A stretch of 64,000 nt of DNA from Sarocladium kiliense (GCA_030734395.1 JAUZTG010000029.1:3906001-3970000), one strand, 5' to 3'; positions 21,290-32,164 are shown, numbered from the stretch's first letter. The notes: a model not told the origin generated them from the sequence alone. Translations and numbers: made by a program.

Positions 21290-22321
21290 ATGTCGTGGCA
21301 ATCTGCAATCATGAGCGCGTCCCTTGGAAGGGCCTGGCTCCACGACTTTGAATACAAGATGGAACAGGCGAGCAAAGCAGGGTTCAAGGGCATCGAGATA
21401 TTCTACGAAGACCTTGAGTATTCGGCGCGAAAGCTGGCTGGAGAATCTGATCACAGCGTCCCTCCAACCAGGGACCAGCTACTCGATGCTGCCAAACACT
21501 GTAATAGCGTCTGCGAGAGACTCAATCTCGAGGTCATTGGTCTCCAGCCATTCTTGTTCTACGACGGTCTCAAGGATAGGGCTCAGCATGACAAGTTGAT
21601 AGAGAAGATGAAGTTGTGGCTTCAGATCGCCAAGCTACTTCATACCACCGTTATCCAGATCCCAGCCAACTTCCTACCCGCCGACCAATTGACTGGTGAC
21701 TTCGACATAATTGCATCGGACCTACGCGAGCTGGCAGACATGGGAGCTGCCGAGGAGCCGGTGATCAAATTCGCTTACGAGAACCTTTGTTGGAGCACAC
21801 ATGTTGATACCTGGGAGAAGCTCTGGGATGTTGTCCAGCGCGTGGATCGTCCCAACTTCGGCGTCTGCCTGGATACGTTCAACATCGCCGGCCGCGTCTG
21901 GGCAGACCCAGCATCACCAACTGGAAAGACTCCGAATGCAGACGCCGATCTCAAAGCCTCGCTAGCGCGGATGGCGAAGGAGGTTGACCTCAGCAAGGTG
22001 TTCTACATCCAGGTGGTCGATGCTGAGCGAATGGAAAGTCCACTGATCAAGGGCCACCCTTTCCATGTCGACGGCAACCCTGCGCGAATGAATTGGTCAC
22101 GAAATGCCCGTCTGTTCATGTACGAAGAGGATCGTGGAGCATATCTTCCTGTCGAGGAGGTAGCGAGGGTCCTCATACATGAGATGGGCTACAAGGGTTA
22201 TGTATCTATGGAGCTATTCTCAAGGACCATGGCGGATGAGGGAAAGCATGTCCCGGATGAACATGCACAGAGGGGAATCACGGCATGGAGAAAGCTATCA
22301 GAGAGATTATTGCTTCAATGA
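21290..22321 (+). CDS. 3-dehydroshikimate dehydratase (QUTC/QA-4-like)
   Basis: Single exon, 343 aa. I chose the ATG at 21290 (MSWQSAIMSASLGRAW), which begins exactly at the TIM-barrel; the frame extends upstream to 21182 but the added residues look like leader. Conserved stretches include GFKGIEIFYEDLEY (first metal ligand region), VIGLQPFLFYDGL, YENLCWSTHVDTWE, GVCLDTFNIAGR and KGHPFHVDGNPARM of the sugar phosphate isomerase/epimerase-fold family. Reaction: metal-dependent dehydration of 3-dehydroshikimate to protocatechuate, the aromatising step of the pathway. Its 3' end faces the SnoaL-like gene. Confidence 0.92.
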   Translation: MSWQSAIMSASLGRAWLHDFEYKMEQASKAGFKGIEIFYEDLEYSARKLAGESDHSVPPTRDQLLDAAKHCNSVCERLNLEVIGLQPFLFYDGLKDRAQHDKLIEKMKLWLQIAKLLHTTVIQIPANFLPADQLTGDFDIIASDLRELADMGAAEEPVIKFAYENLCWSTHVDTWEKLWDVVQRVDRPNFGVCLDTFNIAGRVWADPASPTGKTPNADADLKASLARMAKEVDLSKVFYIQVVDAERMESPLIKGHPFHVDGNPARMNWSRNARLFMYEEDRGAYLPVEEVARVLIHEMGYKGYVSMELFSRTMADEGKHVPDEHAQRGITAWRKLSERLLLQ

Positions 22322-22499
22322 GAGTAGACAACGTCAGGACTATTAAAGATACTTGTTCGGACATTGTGTCCTCCGCTCCAGAAGTTGTACCAAGTTCCAA
22401 GTGGTGCTTCGGGTGTTGAGTGTAATTGAGAGTGTAACAGGAGGGGCTTGAAGCCGCGACATGGTATCAATCTCGTTCATATTCTTCAACTACTTGGCT

Positions 22500-23295
22500 C
22501 TAGACCTCAATCGGCTTGCCATCAAGCCAGTCCTTAGCTTGTCTGTACAGAAGATCGTGCTTGTCGCCAGACGCAGTTCCAGCATGTCTTCTATGCCCCG
22601 GCATATCCTTCGAAACAGTGACTCCCATCGTCAGCTCCTGGCAGTACGACAAGTATTTGTATCCGTCCGGGTATGACGCAAGCTTGTTCTCATCGATCTT
22701 GGGAACCTTATTTGGGTTTGTAGGGATCAGCTTGTCCTTCTCATACCAGTGGCGAACAAACCGAGCGCCCCATCGACCATCGACCTTCTCGAAGAAAAAG
22801 CAGAAGCGGCAATCAGCCTCTGCATCCACTTCACAGTCGCCGTCAAGGACGAATCGTTGAGTGATTGTCGCTTTCATCTTGGTTACTGCCCGGGTTCCAT
22901 CGGGAGTAATATCTGTGGTTACGCCATGACAGCGATGCATAATAAAGGCTCCCTTATCCATGCCCGCCTTTGAGCCAGCCATGAAGTCCTTGTACGCCAC
23001 GCGCCCCGACCAGGTTGTGTAGACATACGCTCCTTCGTGGAAGATGGACTCAAAGTTCTCCCATTCGCAAGCATCACTTGACAAAACAGCGCATTAGTTA
23101 TGAGGTTCTCCGGCCAAATCGATAGCATGAAGGGTTATTGTGATCATGATGCATCTTATTGACATACCGATAGCATGGCCATCCTTCCGCAAGCTCTCGC
23201 AGTTTGAGGCGCTCAAGGACCAGGTTGTCTGGACCATTATTGCGAATCGCATGCGACGGCCAAGTGCCTTCGGGTAAGCTGTGAAGATCGGGCAT
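22500..23295 (-). CDS. SnoaL-like (NTF2-fold) protein
   Basis: Exons 23168..23295 and 22500..23076 give 234 aa; the 91-bp intron (GTATGT..AAG) joins EGWPCYR to DACEWENFESIF. The segment GAYVYTTWSGRVAYKDF with a following His-containing HRCHGVTTDITPDG and FFFEKVDGRWGARFVRHWYEKD reads as a SnoaL-like fold, the superfamily of scytalone dehydratase and polyketide cyclases. Family members dehydrate, isomerise or hydrolyse small cyclic substrates; some have lost catalysis. Its position between 3-dehydroshikimate dehydratase and dehydrogenase copy 3 suggests a task in quinate or aromatic metabolism. The exact reaction is unknown. Confidence 0.75.
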
Positions 23296-23815
23296 TTTCG
23301 TGGCTATGGCAGCTACTGGGCTCGCAAGCGAAAATACGAACGGCCTTCCTATTCAACTCTCTTTCATATACATATGGCATAGTCGTACGCCCTTGCTGCA
23401 TCTCTTACACACAGCCCTCACTTTGTCTGGCTTCCGGGACCGGCGCGGGGCCCACCATCGGCAAAGATCTTTGCCTTCCACCCAACATGTTAGGCAATGG
23501 TTCGGCGGCTTATGAGGGGCAATGAGGGGGAGTGCGGGGCAGTAGTAAAGCCGTATTCTGTAGGTTCCCTGTGTGCTGTTTTGTAGTTATGTTCAATTGT
23601 ATCATTGGGCCATTGCCGTTCATGAGTCCCAGCAGCTGTAAGACTACAGGGGAAAGCTCATAGCCGGATGAACTGTCGCTGCCAGTCTATCCATGAAAGT
23701 TGGTGATATTTACGCTCCTTTTCCACTGCAGTCGTTTCACCTTCACTTCACGCGATAGCTGTTTGAACAGACGATACGACCCTTTAATGCATGCACAGCA
23801 TCATCAGCTCCCAAC
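23296..23815. other. Divergent promoter, SnoaL-like gene and dehydrogenase copy 3
   Basis: 520 bp between two starts in opposite directions; no gene seen. Confidence 0.5.
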
Positions 23816-24736
23816 ATGACGACAAGCGAGAAGAAGACCCTCCACTTGGTCGGAGTAGGCGTCACCCACTCCATCGCCTATGGAATGCACAATTTCATCG
23901 CTCAATCTCTCGGATTACCGTGGACGTTCTTCTCGACCGAGTGTCCAACATTGGAAGATGTGATTGAGCTTTCCAAAAAGGACACAACCGCCGGTCTGGT
24001 CGTCACAATGCCCTACAAGAACTCAGTCATGCCACATCTAGACGAACTGGATGAGTTGGCAACGGGGATTGGGGCTTGTAATAACGTCTATTACAAACCA
24101 GGCGAGCCACGCACACGTGTTGGTACCAACACCGACTGGCGAGGGATACGGGGATGTTTGCTAGAAAAGGGCGATGATTCGCGCCGTGGAAGCAAAGAAA
24201 AGCCCGTTGCCAGCCTAATCGTGGGGGCCGGAGGCGCTTCTCGCGCGGCCGTCTACGCACTCTCGTCACATCTTCATTCCCGAACCATTTACATCCTGAA
24301 CCGAGACGAACAAGAGGTTAAAGACCTCATTCGAGACTCTCAAAAACTTCCAGACGTTCCCGAGATCATCCATGTCACAACATCAGAGCAAGCGCAACAG
24401 ATCCCAGACGTGTTCTATGTCGTCGGCACTGTGCCTGATTTCGAACCTCAAACGGATGCAGAGAAGCGAGTGGCCGCCATTTTGAGAACGATCCTCGAGA
24501 AGCCTCAGAAGGGCGTGTTGTTGGACATGTGTTTCAAGCCGAGGAGGACGCGCATGATCAAACTAGCTGAGAGCTTGGGATGGCCATGTGTTGAGGGCAC
24601 CCATGTCATCGGATATCAGATCGAGGAGCAGTGGCGTCTCTGGGCGGGTGATGAGCGTGCTAAGCTCATGGACAAGGAGGGCGCGTGGGCGACATTGTTG
24701 AAGGCTGCAGAGGAGAGTAAAGGCATCAACTTTTGA
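23816..24736 (+). CDS. Quinate/shikimate dehydrogenase family, copy 3
   Basis: Single exon, 306 aa, start MTTSEKKTLHLVGVG. VGVTHSIAYGMHNF takes the place of the usual substrate-binding SxS loop, i.e. serines are altered (T-H-S-I-A-Y). The catalytic lysine is in TMPYK (K68) and the aspartate in GTNTD (D107). VGAGGASRAAVYAL (about 137-150) and YILNRDEQE mark the nucleotide fold; NRD differs from NRT of copy 2 and may reflect NAD use. It is closest in style to copy 1. Likely a quinate or shikimate dehydrogenase with a changed substrate pocket. Confidence 0.84.
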   Translation: MTTSEKKTLHLVGVGVTHSIAYGMHNFIAQSLGLPWTFFSTECPTLEDVIELSKKDTTAGLVVTMPYKNSVMPHLDELDELATGIGACNNVYYKPGEPRTRVGTNTDWRGIRGCLLEKGDDSRRGSKEKPVASLIVGAGGASRAAVYALSSHLHSRTIYILNRDEQEVKDLIRDSQKLPDVPEIIHVTTSEQAQQIPDVFYVVGTVPDFEPQTDAEKRVAAILRTILEKPQKGVLLDMCFKPRRTRMIKLAESLGWPCVEGTHVIGYQIEEQWRLWAGDERAKLMDKEGAWATLLKAAEESKGINF

Positions 24737-25146
24737 GAACTAGCGACGTTTCTTGCAAAGTCTTGAATATCACCGGAGATTTCATGAATACTCATAGCTG
24801 TCTGCCGATCACTAGGCTCATGCACAGGTACAAGCTGAAACAAACCTCCATGCTGTTTCTCGGCAGAGAACCTCGGGTTCAGCTCTCCATTGTTTTCCCC
24901 GCTTCCGGTGCAGTCGACATAGTGATGATGGGATTAAATCCGCCTACGCCTACGCCGGTGGGGATGCCCCGCGAGTTAGGAGCCGGAGTCCTTGCCGCGA
25001 AAGTAGGCAGCCCGCACGTGGGACATAACCCGATTGCCACTATTAAAAGCCAAAGATAATCACGCAGCATTGGTTGTTGTCAGAGACTGTAAATGTCTTG
25101 CCTATGTACACTAATATCACAATCGTAGGGTTGGCTGAAATTCACG
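24737..25146. other. Intergenic region, promoter of zinc alcohol dehydrogenase
   Basis: 410 bp between same-strand genes; no coding signal. Confidence 0.45.
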
Positions 25147-26493
25147 ATGACGAACTTCCAGAAAACCCAGGCTTACGTCTTGGACGAGGTTGACGGCCCA
25201 TTTGTTCTCAGAGACGTTGTAATAGACGAAGTTCATGACGATGAGGTCCTCGTGGAAATGAAGTACACCGGTCTCTGCCACACGGTAAGCAAATTGCGTC
25301 TGGTTGAGGGTTCCCTTCCAAACCTATGACATTCTTTATGAAGGAGCGGACTGACTCGGTGATACTTAGGACCTAGTTGTACAACATGGTGGCATGCCCG
25401 TGGGATCTTTCCCAGCTGTCCTCGGCCACGAAGGCGTTGGCATCGTCAAGCATGTCGGAGCTGCAGTAGAAAACAAATCGCTATCCCCCGGGGATGCGGT
25501 AATTCTTTCCTTCCACAATTGCAATGCCTGCCGACAATGCCTGGAAGGGCGCATGGGTGCATGCATCAAAGCTACGGAGCTCAACTTCCTGACCTCACGT
25601 TTGGGGGACAAGCAAAAGACGCCTTTCAGTCTACCTGATGGAACTCCCGTTCACGGCCAGTTCTTTGGTCAGTCATCGCTCAGCAGAATGGCTATTGTGG
25701 CCCAGCGCTCCGTAGTTAAGATCGACGGGGCGCGCCCGGAAGACCTTGCACCTCTGCCACCACTGGCTTGCGGATACCTGTCTGGTGCTGGGACTGTCTT
25801 CAATGTTTTGAAGCCAGAATCTACTGAGACAGTCGCGGTTCTAGGCACAGGAGCCGTAGGCTTCTCTGCCATCATGGCAGCCAAGGTTTGTGGCGCGAAG
25901 GCCATCGTTGCTCTCGATATTGTTCAGGACAAGTTGGATCTCGCACTCTCTGTGGGCGCAACGCACGTAATCAACACGTCTTCCATCGACAATGTGAATG
26001 CTGCAATCCGAGATGTCTTTCCAGATGGTGTGGACAGGATCATTGACACCACAGGGCTCCCGTTTCTGCTGAACGAGGCCTTCAAGGCTTTGGCTCACGA
26101 TGGAATGCTGGCCCTTGTTGGCGTTCCACCGCCAACAGCCGAATTGCAATTCAGCGCGCTAGACATGCTCACATCATGCAAACGCGTCGTGGGTGTCATC
26201 GAAGGTCACGCGAATTCTCAAACAGTATGTCCCGCCTTATGAACAAAATTGATACTTCTGACAGCTACTGACTGGCTACCAAGCTGATTCCGTATCTGGT
26301 TCAATTATACCGAGAGGGGAGATTCCCAGTCGACAAGATTCGCAGAATCTATCCTGCCGAGGATCTGGATACAGCCTTATCGGATCTCAAGGCTGGACAG
26401 GTACGTTTCTCTTCATTCAATGTTTGACAGGTATCTGACCACTTGCGCTCTCCGATCTAGGTCATCAAGCCAATCCTGTCATGGTCCTCGTGA
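25147..26493 (+). CDS. Zinc-dependent alcohol dehydrogenase, aryl/benzyl-alcohol type
   Basis: Exons 25147..25284, 25370..26224, 26284..26400 and 26461..26493 give 380 aa. The first splice rebuilds GLCHTDLVV, with the catalytic-zinc cysteine; GHEGVG gives the second ligand pair; FHNCNACRQCLEGRMGAC holds the four structural-zinc cysteines; PPLACGYLSGAG gives the third catalytic ligand. VLGTGAVGFSAIMAAK is the nucleotide fold, followed by VALDIVQDKLDLA with an Asp suggesting NAD. The last codons read GQVIKPILSWSS. Family reaction: NAD-dependent oxidation of primary, often aromatic, alcohols. It ends the aromatic cluster and may handle a protocatechualdehyde/benzyl-alcohol-type substrate, but this is inference. 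Confidence 0.85.
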
Positions 26494-27106
26494 GATCTTT
26501 AGATTGAGTCGTAGTTCTCAAAGAGATGGCACCCCCAATTTGACATTACATACCACCAAGCACACAAAGATAGGAGAAAATCAATGCTACATCATAAGGG
26601 AATCATATGAATCTTTGGACGCTTAGAAGATAGCACTCCCTCGTTACCAAGTCGTGGGGAAAAGCTGAGTCGACAATACAGTTGCCTACTTCCATGTCTG
26701 CCACCGTACCCTATAGGGACATAGAGACACACTGTCGAAACCTCGCTCACAAGAGAAGACCTTACCCAAGAAACAGAACATAGGCACGAATATATGTTTA
26801 TTGTTCATAACCAAGAATTGGGCCGCTTTTCGATGCTACGCGGTTTCACTGATCGCCGCTTCTGTGCTTACTGAATATTAACCCTCACGAAGCAGGCAAA
26901 CAGTAATGTTGTGGCTAGTGTTGCCGGCTTTCCAGCCTGGACTGCTCCATTCGCCGCGAATGTCCACCTGGCATGTTGATACACATAGCAGCAAATTGGC
27001 ATGCAGACACCAATTGCGTCCCTCCGTACAATTGAATCCAATTTTCCAGCCCTCTCACTGTCCTTCTAATGTCTCATCAAGCGGAGAGCTACTCTTGATG
27101 TAGACC
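26494..27106. other. Convergent intergenic region
   Basis: 613 bp between the 3' ends of the alcohol dehydrogenase and the P450. No gene seen. Confidence 0.5.
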
Positions 27107-28812
27107 TTATGGCCGTTTCTTGAAGTCTAGAACGCACTTCAAGCCGTATGGAACACCCGAAGTCAGCTGATCATCCATTGCCATACTTTCTTCAGTGCAG
27201 CCAAGCCCTGGGCTCGTGGTGTAGTACATGTAGACAGCTGCAATCATCATCTTCATTTCGACCGTCGCAATACTGCCTCATGTTAGCATGCTGCAAGTCT
27301 TCTTCTTGCGATGGTAGAAGGGGATACATACTTGTGTCCGAGGCAGTGTCGTGCACCGCTAGAGAACGGCCAGAAGTGAGCTCGCATTGCTTTCAACTTC
27401 TCCTCGTCCTCTGTGAGCCACCTATCGGGATCGAATGCATCTGGATTGTCGAAGACCTCCGGGTTCCGATGAAGACTGTAAGCTTGACATCCTACCACTG
27501 TACCAGGAGGAATTGACCATCCAGATATCTCCTTGGGCTCCCCAGGTGGTACAGTGCGGAACAATGTCATCGGCACAGGGGGCCTCCAACGAAGTCCTTC
27601 TTTGATCACAGCTTCCAAGTACGGCAATGAATCCAGGTCCGCTATTGAAGCTGTGAGAGTATGAGGATCGAATGCATGCGAAATCGTCGACAGTTCTCGG
27701 AATAGCTTGTCTTGTGCAGTTTGGCACTCTGGCGTGGACATCTTCCACATGAGCACGCACATAGCGTCGCCGGTGGTGTCGACGCCTGCAACGAGATGAT
27801 CCATGCACTCAGCTGCAACCTGATTGTTATTGTTGGGGACCTTTCGGAGCATCTTTTCGCAAGTGGTTGTTCCAGACTTTTCGGTCATGGTCGAACGACA
27901 CCTGAGAACACTCTCGATTCCATAGGTATTCAGGTCCCCGCCGCGAACATGGTATTCTGAGTTCTTTCCTTTCATCTTCCTCAAGAAGGACTGTGCAGTC
28001 GCCAGCACATTCATGAAGATTCCAAAATAGTAAATGAGGTATAGTCGTGTGCGGTGCTTCTGGCCGGCTAGGTCGTAGACGAGGGACCTGTGGGTGGGTT
28101 CCTGAATGGTGTTGGTCCCATGAGCCCCGTAGACGTGATTGGTGATAACGCTGCAAGTTAGTGGCGTTAGCAATGGAACGATATGTAGTCTTGAGATTCA
28201 GCGGCGGTTAGAGCTTACTCCATGGCATAGTAGTGAAGATATTGATACACATCGACTGATGGGTTCTGATGGATCACGTCCATCATGGCCGCAACGTGGC
28301 CTCTGATCATGTCGGCGACAGCAGGCTGCATCACGTAAGACTTGGTGTAGTTGTCGGCCACGAGACGCTTCCTATTACTGTGCTGCAAAGTTGTTAACAT
28401 GTGATGTCTCCTAATTCGGCCATTCGAACTCCTCTCCTATGCGTACCTCTGCCTTTGAAGGACTGGTGAAAGTATTCCTCTCATCATAGTAGACGAACAT
28501 ATCATAGAAGTCGCTCTTGCCGAAGCCAGACTTGATCCCGTAGATGTCCTTGAGGGCTTCTGCATCGTTGAAAGAGACCTCGTCTGGGGCTACCCGTACC
28601 ACGGGGCCATACTTTGCGTGCAGCTCATCAATGATGACGGTCCGCTGCCCCTTGAACTCATAGTACATAATCCATAGCCGGGTAGCTGCGGTCCATTTGG
28701 GCCCCGGAAACTTAGACAGCGGTGCGAAACAGAGTCTGTAAGTCAACAGAAGAAGAAAGAGACAGGCACCCACACCTGCTACTACAGGCAAGGTGAGGTG
28801 CGTGAAGTACAT
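27107..28812 (-). CDS. Cytochrome P450 monooxygenase
   Basis: Exons 28447..28812, 28219..28382, 27332..28150 and 27107..27272 give 504 aa. An N-terminal membrane anchor (about residues 8-28) precedes FPGPKWTAATRLW. I-helix AGVDTTGD, ExxR in AVIKEGLRW, FDPDRW, and the heme loop FSSGARHCLGHN with the cysteine ligand are all present; the last splice turns GHK into GHNIATVEMK, as the family requires. Class II microsomal enzyme needing P450 reductase. The proline-rich hinge and motif spelling resemble fungal pisatin-demethylase/benzoate-related clans, but the substrate is unknown. It lies beside an alcohol dehydrogenase, convergent with it. Confidence 0.88.
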
Positions 28813-29773
28813 CTTTCCTATGTCTGTGCAAGTGTGTACCAGTAGGATGGTTCAGTTTCTTGGATGGTCGCTGGCGCCAAGGGTTGTTAAAGTTAACCTT
28901 CTCGATTTATTATAAGCATCAGCCACTTGAAGGGCGAGACCCCCGATAGACATGTTCTGCATGTTAAACCACGGCCTACGTTAGCCGCAGACGGGGAACT
29001 CGCCCCAGCTGGACGAGTGAGGAGAGACTTGCCCGCCGACCTGATCTTTGTGATAAGCTCCAGGACCTGTCCCCGCCACCCTTTCTCCAAACATGTGCAT
29101 GTGGCGGTGCCCTTCAGGGTCGAGAACACTCCCCAAATCGACCAATAATGATGAGCCTTATTTAATGTACCTAATTACGTTTTATCTACGGATTAGCTAG
29201 TTCCCATATAATCAGAAGCTGTCCCTTATTTCTGGTAGCGGCATGGGGTATGGGCGGAGATTACTCTGGGAATAAGTGCAGTCATGGTAATGACACTATG
29301 GCTAGCGACGAATCTGGCGAAGCGCATTTGATGGATTCGGTACGTCCGGCAGCAATGCTGATAAGGATGGGGAAGAATGCTCCGGTTAAGAGGCTACGTC
29401 CTTCGGTTAAAAGGCTCAACTCCAGAACGCCCGCGCAAATCAATGGTTCGAGTGTTGTAGCTCGAGTTTGTCGCTCGGGGGAGTCTTGGTATAATAATAA
29501 TGATCCCGTGGCGATGGGAAGATATCCTTTTCTCGACTCTTGGCTTTCGTGCTTCGATTTCGTTTCCCTAGGTTGCATCCAGTACATCAAGCAATCACAG
29601 ATAGCGTTTCCTCTCAGTAGCTTTGAATTCGTTTTGACATCATGTTCCGATTAGTCTGCTGGGCGGTCAGATCCATCACCTTATTCTGTTGGAGCTCAGG
29701 CGTGTGGCAAGGCCTGTAGCACAAGTTGAAGCCTGGACCAGTCGTGCGGGCGTCTCGCCATTTCACGAGTCGC

Positions 29774-30012
29774 GATAAGAATACTATCTGATACAGTCAT
29801 CTGTCGGAATAGGTTTAGGCACGGGCGATAAGAGGTCTTGATACCCATTCCAACGGCCGTGTGGCTGACCCTAGCTGATCAGAGTGTATGGGGAGGGTAA
29901 CACCCTGTTCGATACTGAGGCGACCATAGTGGCTTTCTACATAGCACTTACAGACACAGGAGTGTCTTATCTGATAGGAGAAGGTGTTATCCGACTAGGA
30001 TCGGGCGATAAG
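29774..30012 (+). promoter_or_regulatory. Cluster of GATA elements before APC permease
   Basis: GATAAG occurs at 29774-29779, 29827-29832 and 30007-30012 (within CGGGCGATAAG in the last two) and as CTTATC with an adjacent TGATAG at about 29966-29976. Such clustered HGATAR motifs are the usual targets of AreA/NIT2, the nitrogen regulator, consistent with an amino-acid/amine permease downstream. Confidence 0.55.
29786..29883 (+). repeat. Promoter direct repeat, copy A
   Basis: Shares with copy B, in the same order, ATCTGATA, CGGGCGATAAG, ATTCCA and CCGTGTGGC, at a constant offset of 180-183 bp. Imperfect, so an old duplication. Confidence 0.7.
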
Positions 30013-30060
30013 GCCAGTCTGGAGTGATTCCAGTGCCCGTGTGGCAACCGACCTATCAGT
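29969..30060 (+). repeat. Promoter direct repeat, copy B
   Basis: Second copy of the block described for copy A, ending about 140 bp before the permease start. ATCTGATA at 29969, CGGGCGATAAG at 30002 and CCGTGTGGC at 30037 mark it. Confidence 0.7.
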
Positions 30061-30198
30061 TCGCGATCCAAGTTACTAAACCACCAGCCGTAATAAAGAG
30101 AATGCATTTGCCTGGCTGGTTGAGTCAAGCGTCAACCATACGTGCGAAGACATACGAGGTTTGGTTCAAACAGTACGACAAGCTCTATCCACCAGAAA

Positions 30199-32164
30199 AT
30201 GTCGAAATCCAAAGACCAGGCGGCCGTTGATTCGGCATCTGGCCAAGAAGGATCCATCGCTTTCTTCAACACCTCCAATGATGCAGAGAACCTCCGCGGT
30301 CTGGGCTACCAGCAGAAGTTTGTTCGAAATCGCTCTTTTTACACAATTCTGTTCCAGTCAATCGCTCTCGTCGCTGTGAGTAGCCCATGTTACGGCCCCC
30401 TCCCGGAGCTCCGGCTACCCCTTACAGTGTACTAATCGAGAGCCCCCTAGATCCCCTATGCCTTTGGCGCGCCTCTGATTAATGCCGTTTATGGTGGAGG
30501 TGAGTCTATCTACTTCAGAGCTCGAGGCATGCATGCTATTGATCGCATACTTACAACAAACTCGATCAAGGCCAACTCTGCATGTTCCTTGGCTGGATTG
30601 TGGTTCTCATTGCAACTGAATGTGTTGCAGTCTCCTTGGGAGAATTGACTTCTCGATACACGACTGCTGCCGGTCCCGCATACTGGACTTTCCAATTGGC
30701 ACCCCCTCGATACCGCAAGATCCTCTCTTTCCTGACTGGTTGGCTGTGGTTGATCGGCGGCTGGACAACGACCTTGTCTGTCAACTTTGGGTTCGCATCC
30801 CTCATTGCAGCTTGCATTGCCATGTTCCACCCAGAATTCGAGGTTACAAGCTGGCAGTTCCTTCTTCTTTTCTATCTTCTTTGCTGTGTAACCTTCGTGA
30901 TTGTAGCGTTTGGGAACAAGCTTCTCCCTCTTCTGGATACTATTTGTGCAGCCTTCACAGTGGCGGCAGTGGTGGTCTCACTCGTTTGCATGTTCGTGTA
31001 CGCGAAGGCTGGCAGACGCTCGATAGGAACAGCACTTGTGAGTCACGAGTCATCAATGATGGTTATACTTGATTCTTCGAATTCAAGCTTACTAAAGAAA
31101 AACTAGGGCCAATATGACACAAGTCTTTCAGGATGGGATGGGTTCTCGTTCCTCATCGGCATTATCCCAGCCGCTTATGTGTAAGACCCTGAATCCCAGC
31201 CCTCAACACCGTCTTATAAACGGTACAAAGTAGCTAATATTGAGGCTACCAGCTTTGGGCCATTGGGCATGATGACATCAATGGCGGAAGAGTGCGCGGA
31301 TGCGCCGGTTGACTTGCCCAAAGCAATGTCTCTTTGCGTCCCTGTTGGAGGTGTCATTGGACTATTATTCGTAAGTACCTTTGTAATGGGACTGCGAGAG
31401 ATAGTGTACTAACAACTTCCAATAGATTATCCCTGTTTGCGCCACAATGCCCGCGCTTTACGAGATCATCGACGCTCCTGTTGCCCAAGCTTTGCCATAC
31501 ATTTATCATCGAGTCATGGGATCAGCTGCCGGTGGACTCGCCCTTACCTCCTTTGTTCTGGTCATCACGCTCTTCTGCTCTGTCTCGATTACCGTCACCT
31601 CTTCACGGAGCACTTGGGCTTTTGCACGCGACAATGCAATTCCGTACTCGTCCTTCTGGAGCCGGTTCAGCCAGAAGCACGACTGCCCTATACATGCTCT
31701 GGCCTTGATGACTTTGGTTCAGATGGCTCTTGGTCTGATCAGCCTGGGATCAAGCTCCGCATTCTTAGCGTTCATCAGCGTCGGTGTGATAGCACTAGCT
31801 ATCGCCTATGCAGTCCCTGTTGTTCTGTCAATGATGGGGTCGAGAAGAGAAGTTCAACAGGCCAGATGGAAGGCAAGTGGTCTCATTGGCTGGGCGATTA
31901 ATATCGCGGCCCTTTCTTGGATTGCACTTGAGATTGTACTCTTCGCTCTACCGGCTGTGCAACCTGTCACCAGTGTCAGCATGAACTATGCAGCAGTGGT
32001 CTTTGTTGGGCTATCACTGCTAACTGTGGCTTGGTACTTTATTCACGCTCGACATGGTAAGTCCTGATCCTGGAATGTAGTAAGATGGCATGGCTAACCA
32101 GGCTTTGTTAGTTTACAAGGGGCCCCCGATTCCCGGCTCTGCAGAAGAACAAATCAGGATGTAG
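30199..32164 (+). CDS. APC-family amino acid/GABA/choline-type permease
   Basis: Seven exons: 30199..30375, 30451..30499, 30571..31037, 31107..31180, 31253..31370, 31426..32056 and 32112..32164; 522 aa. N-terminus with LRGLGYQQKFVRNRSF then about twelve hydrophobic spans. IPYAFGAPLINAVYGGG and GELTSRYTTAAGPAYWT are APC signature regions, and SMAEECADAPVDLPKAM is the conserved intracellular loop of the fungal GABA/choline transporter branch. STWAFARDNAIPYSS is also typical. All six joins keep frame and family motifs. Role: plasma-membrane import of an amino acid, GABA, choline or polyamine. The GATA-rich duplicated promoter suggests nitrogen control. Confidence 0.87.

Larger units (their letters stand above)
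28813..30198. other. Long divergent intergenic region
   Basis: About 1.4 kb between the P450 and APC permease starts. The permease-proximal half carries an imperfect direct duplication with GATA motifs (separate entries). The P450-proximal half (28.9-29.6 kb) has only unconvincing short frames. Confidence 0.55.
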
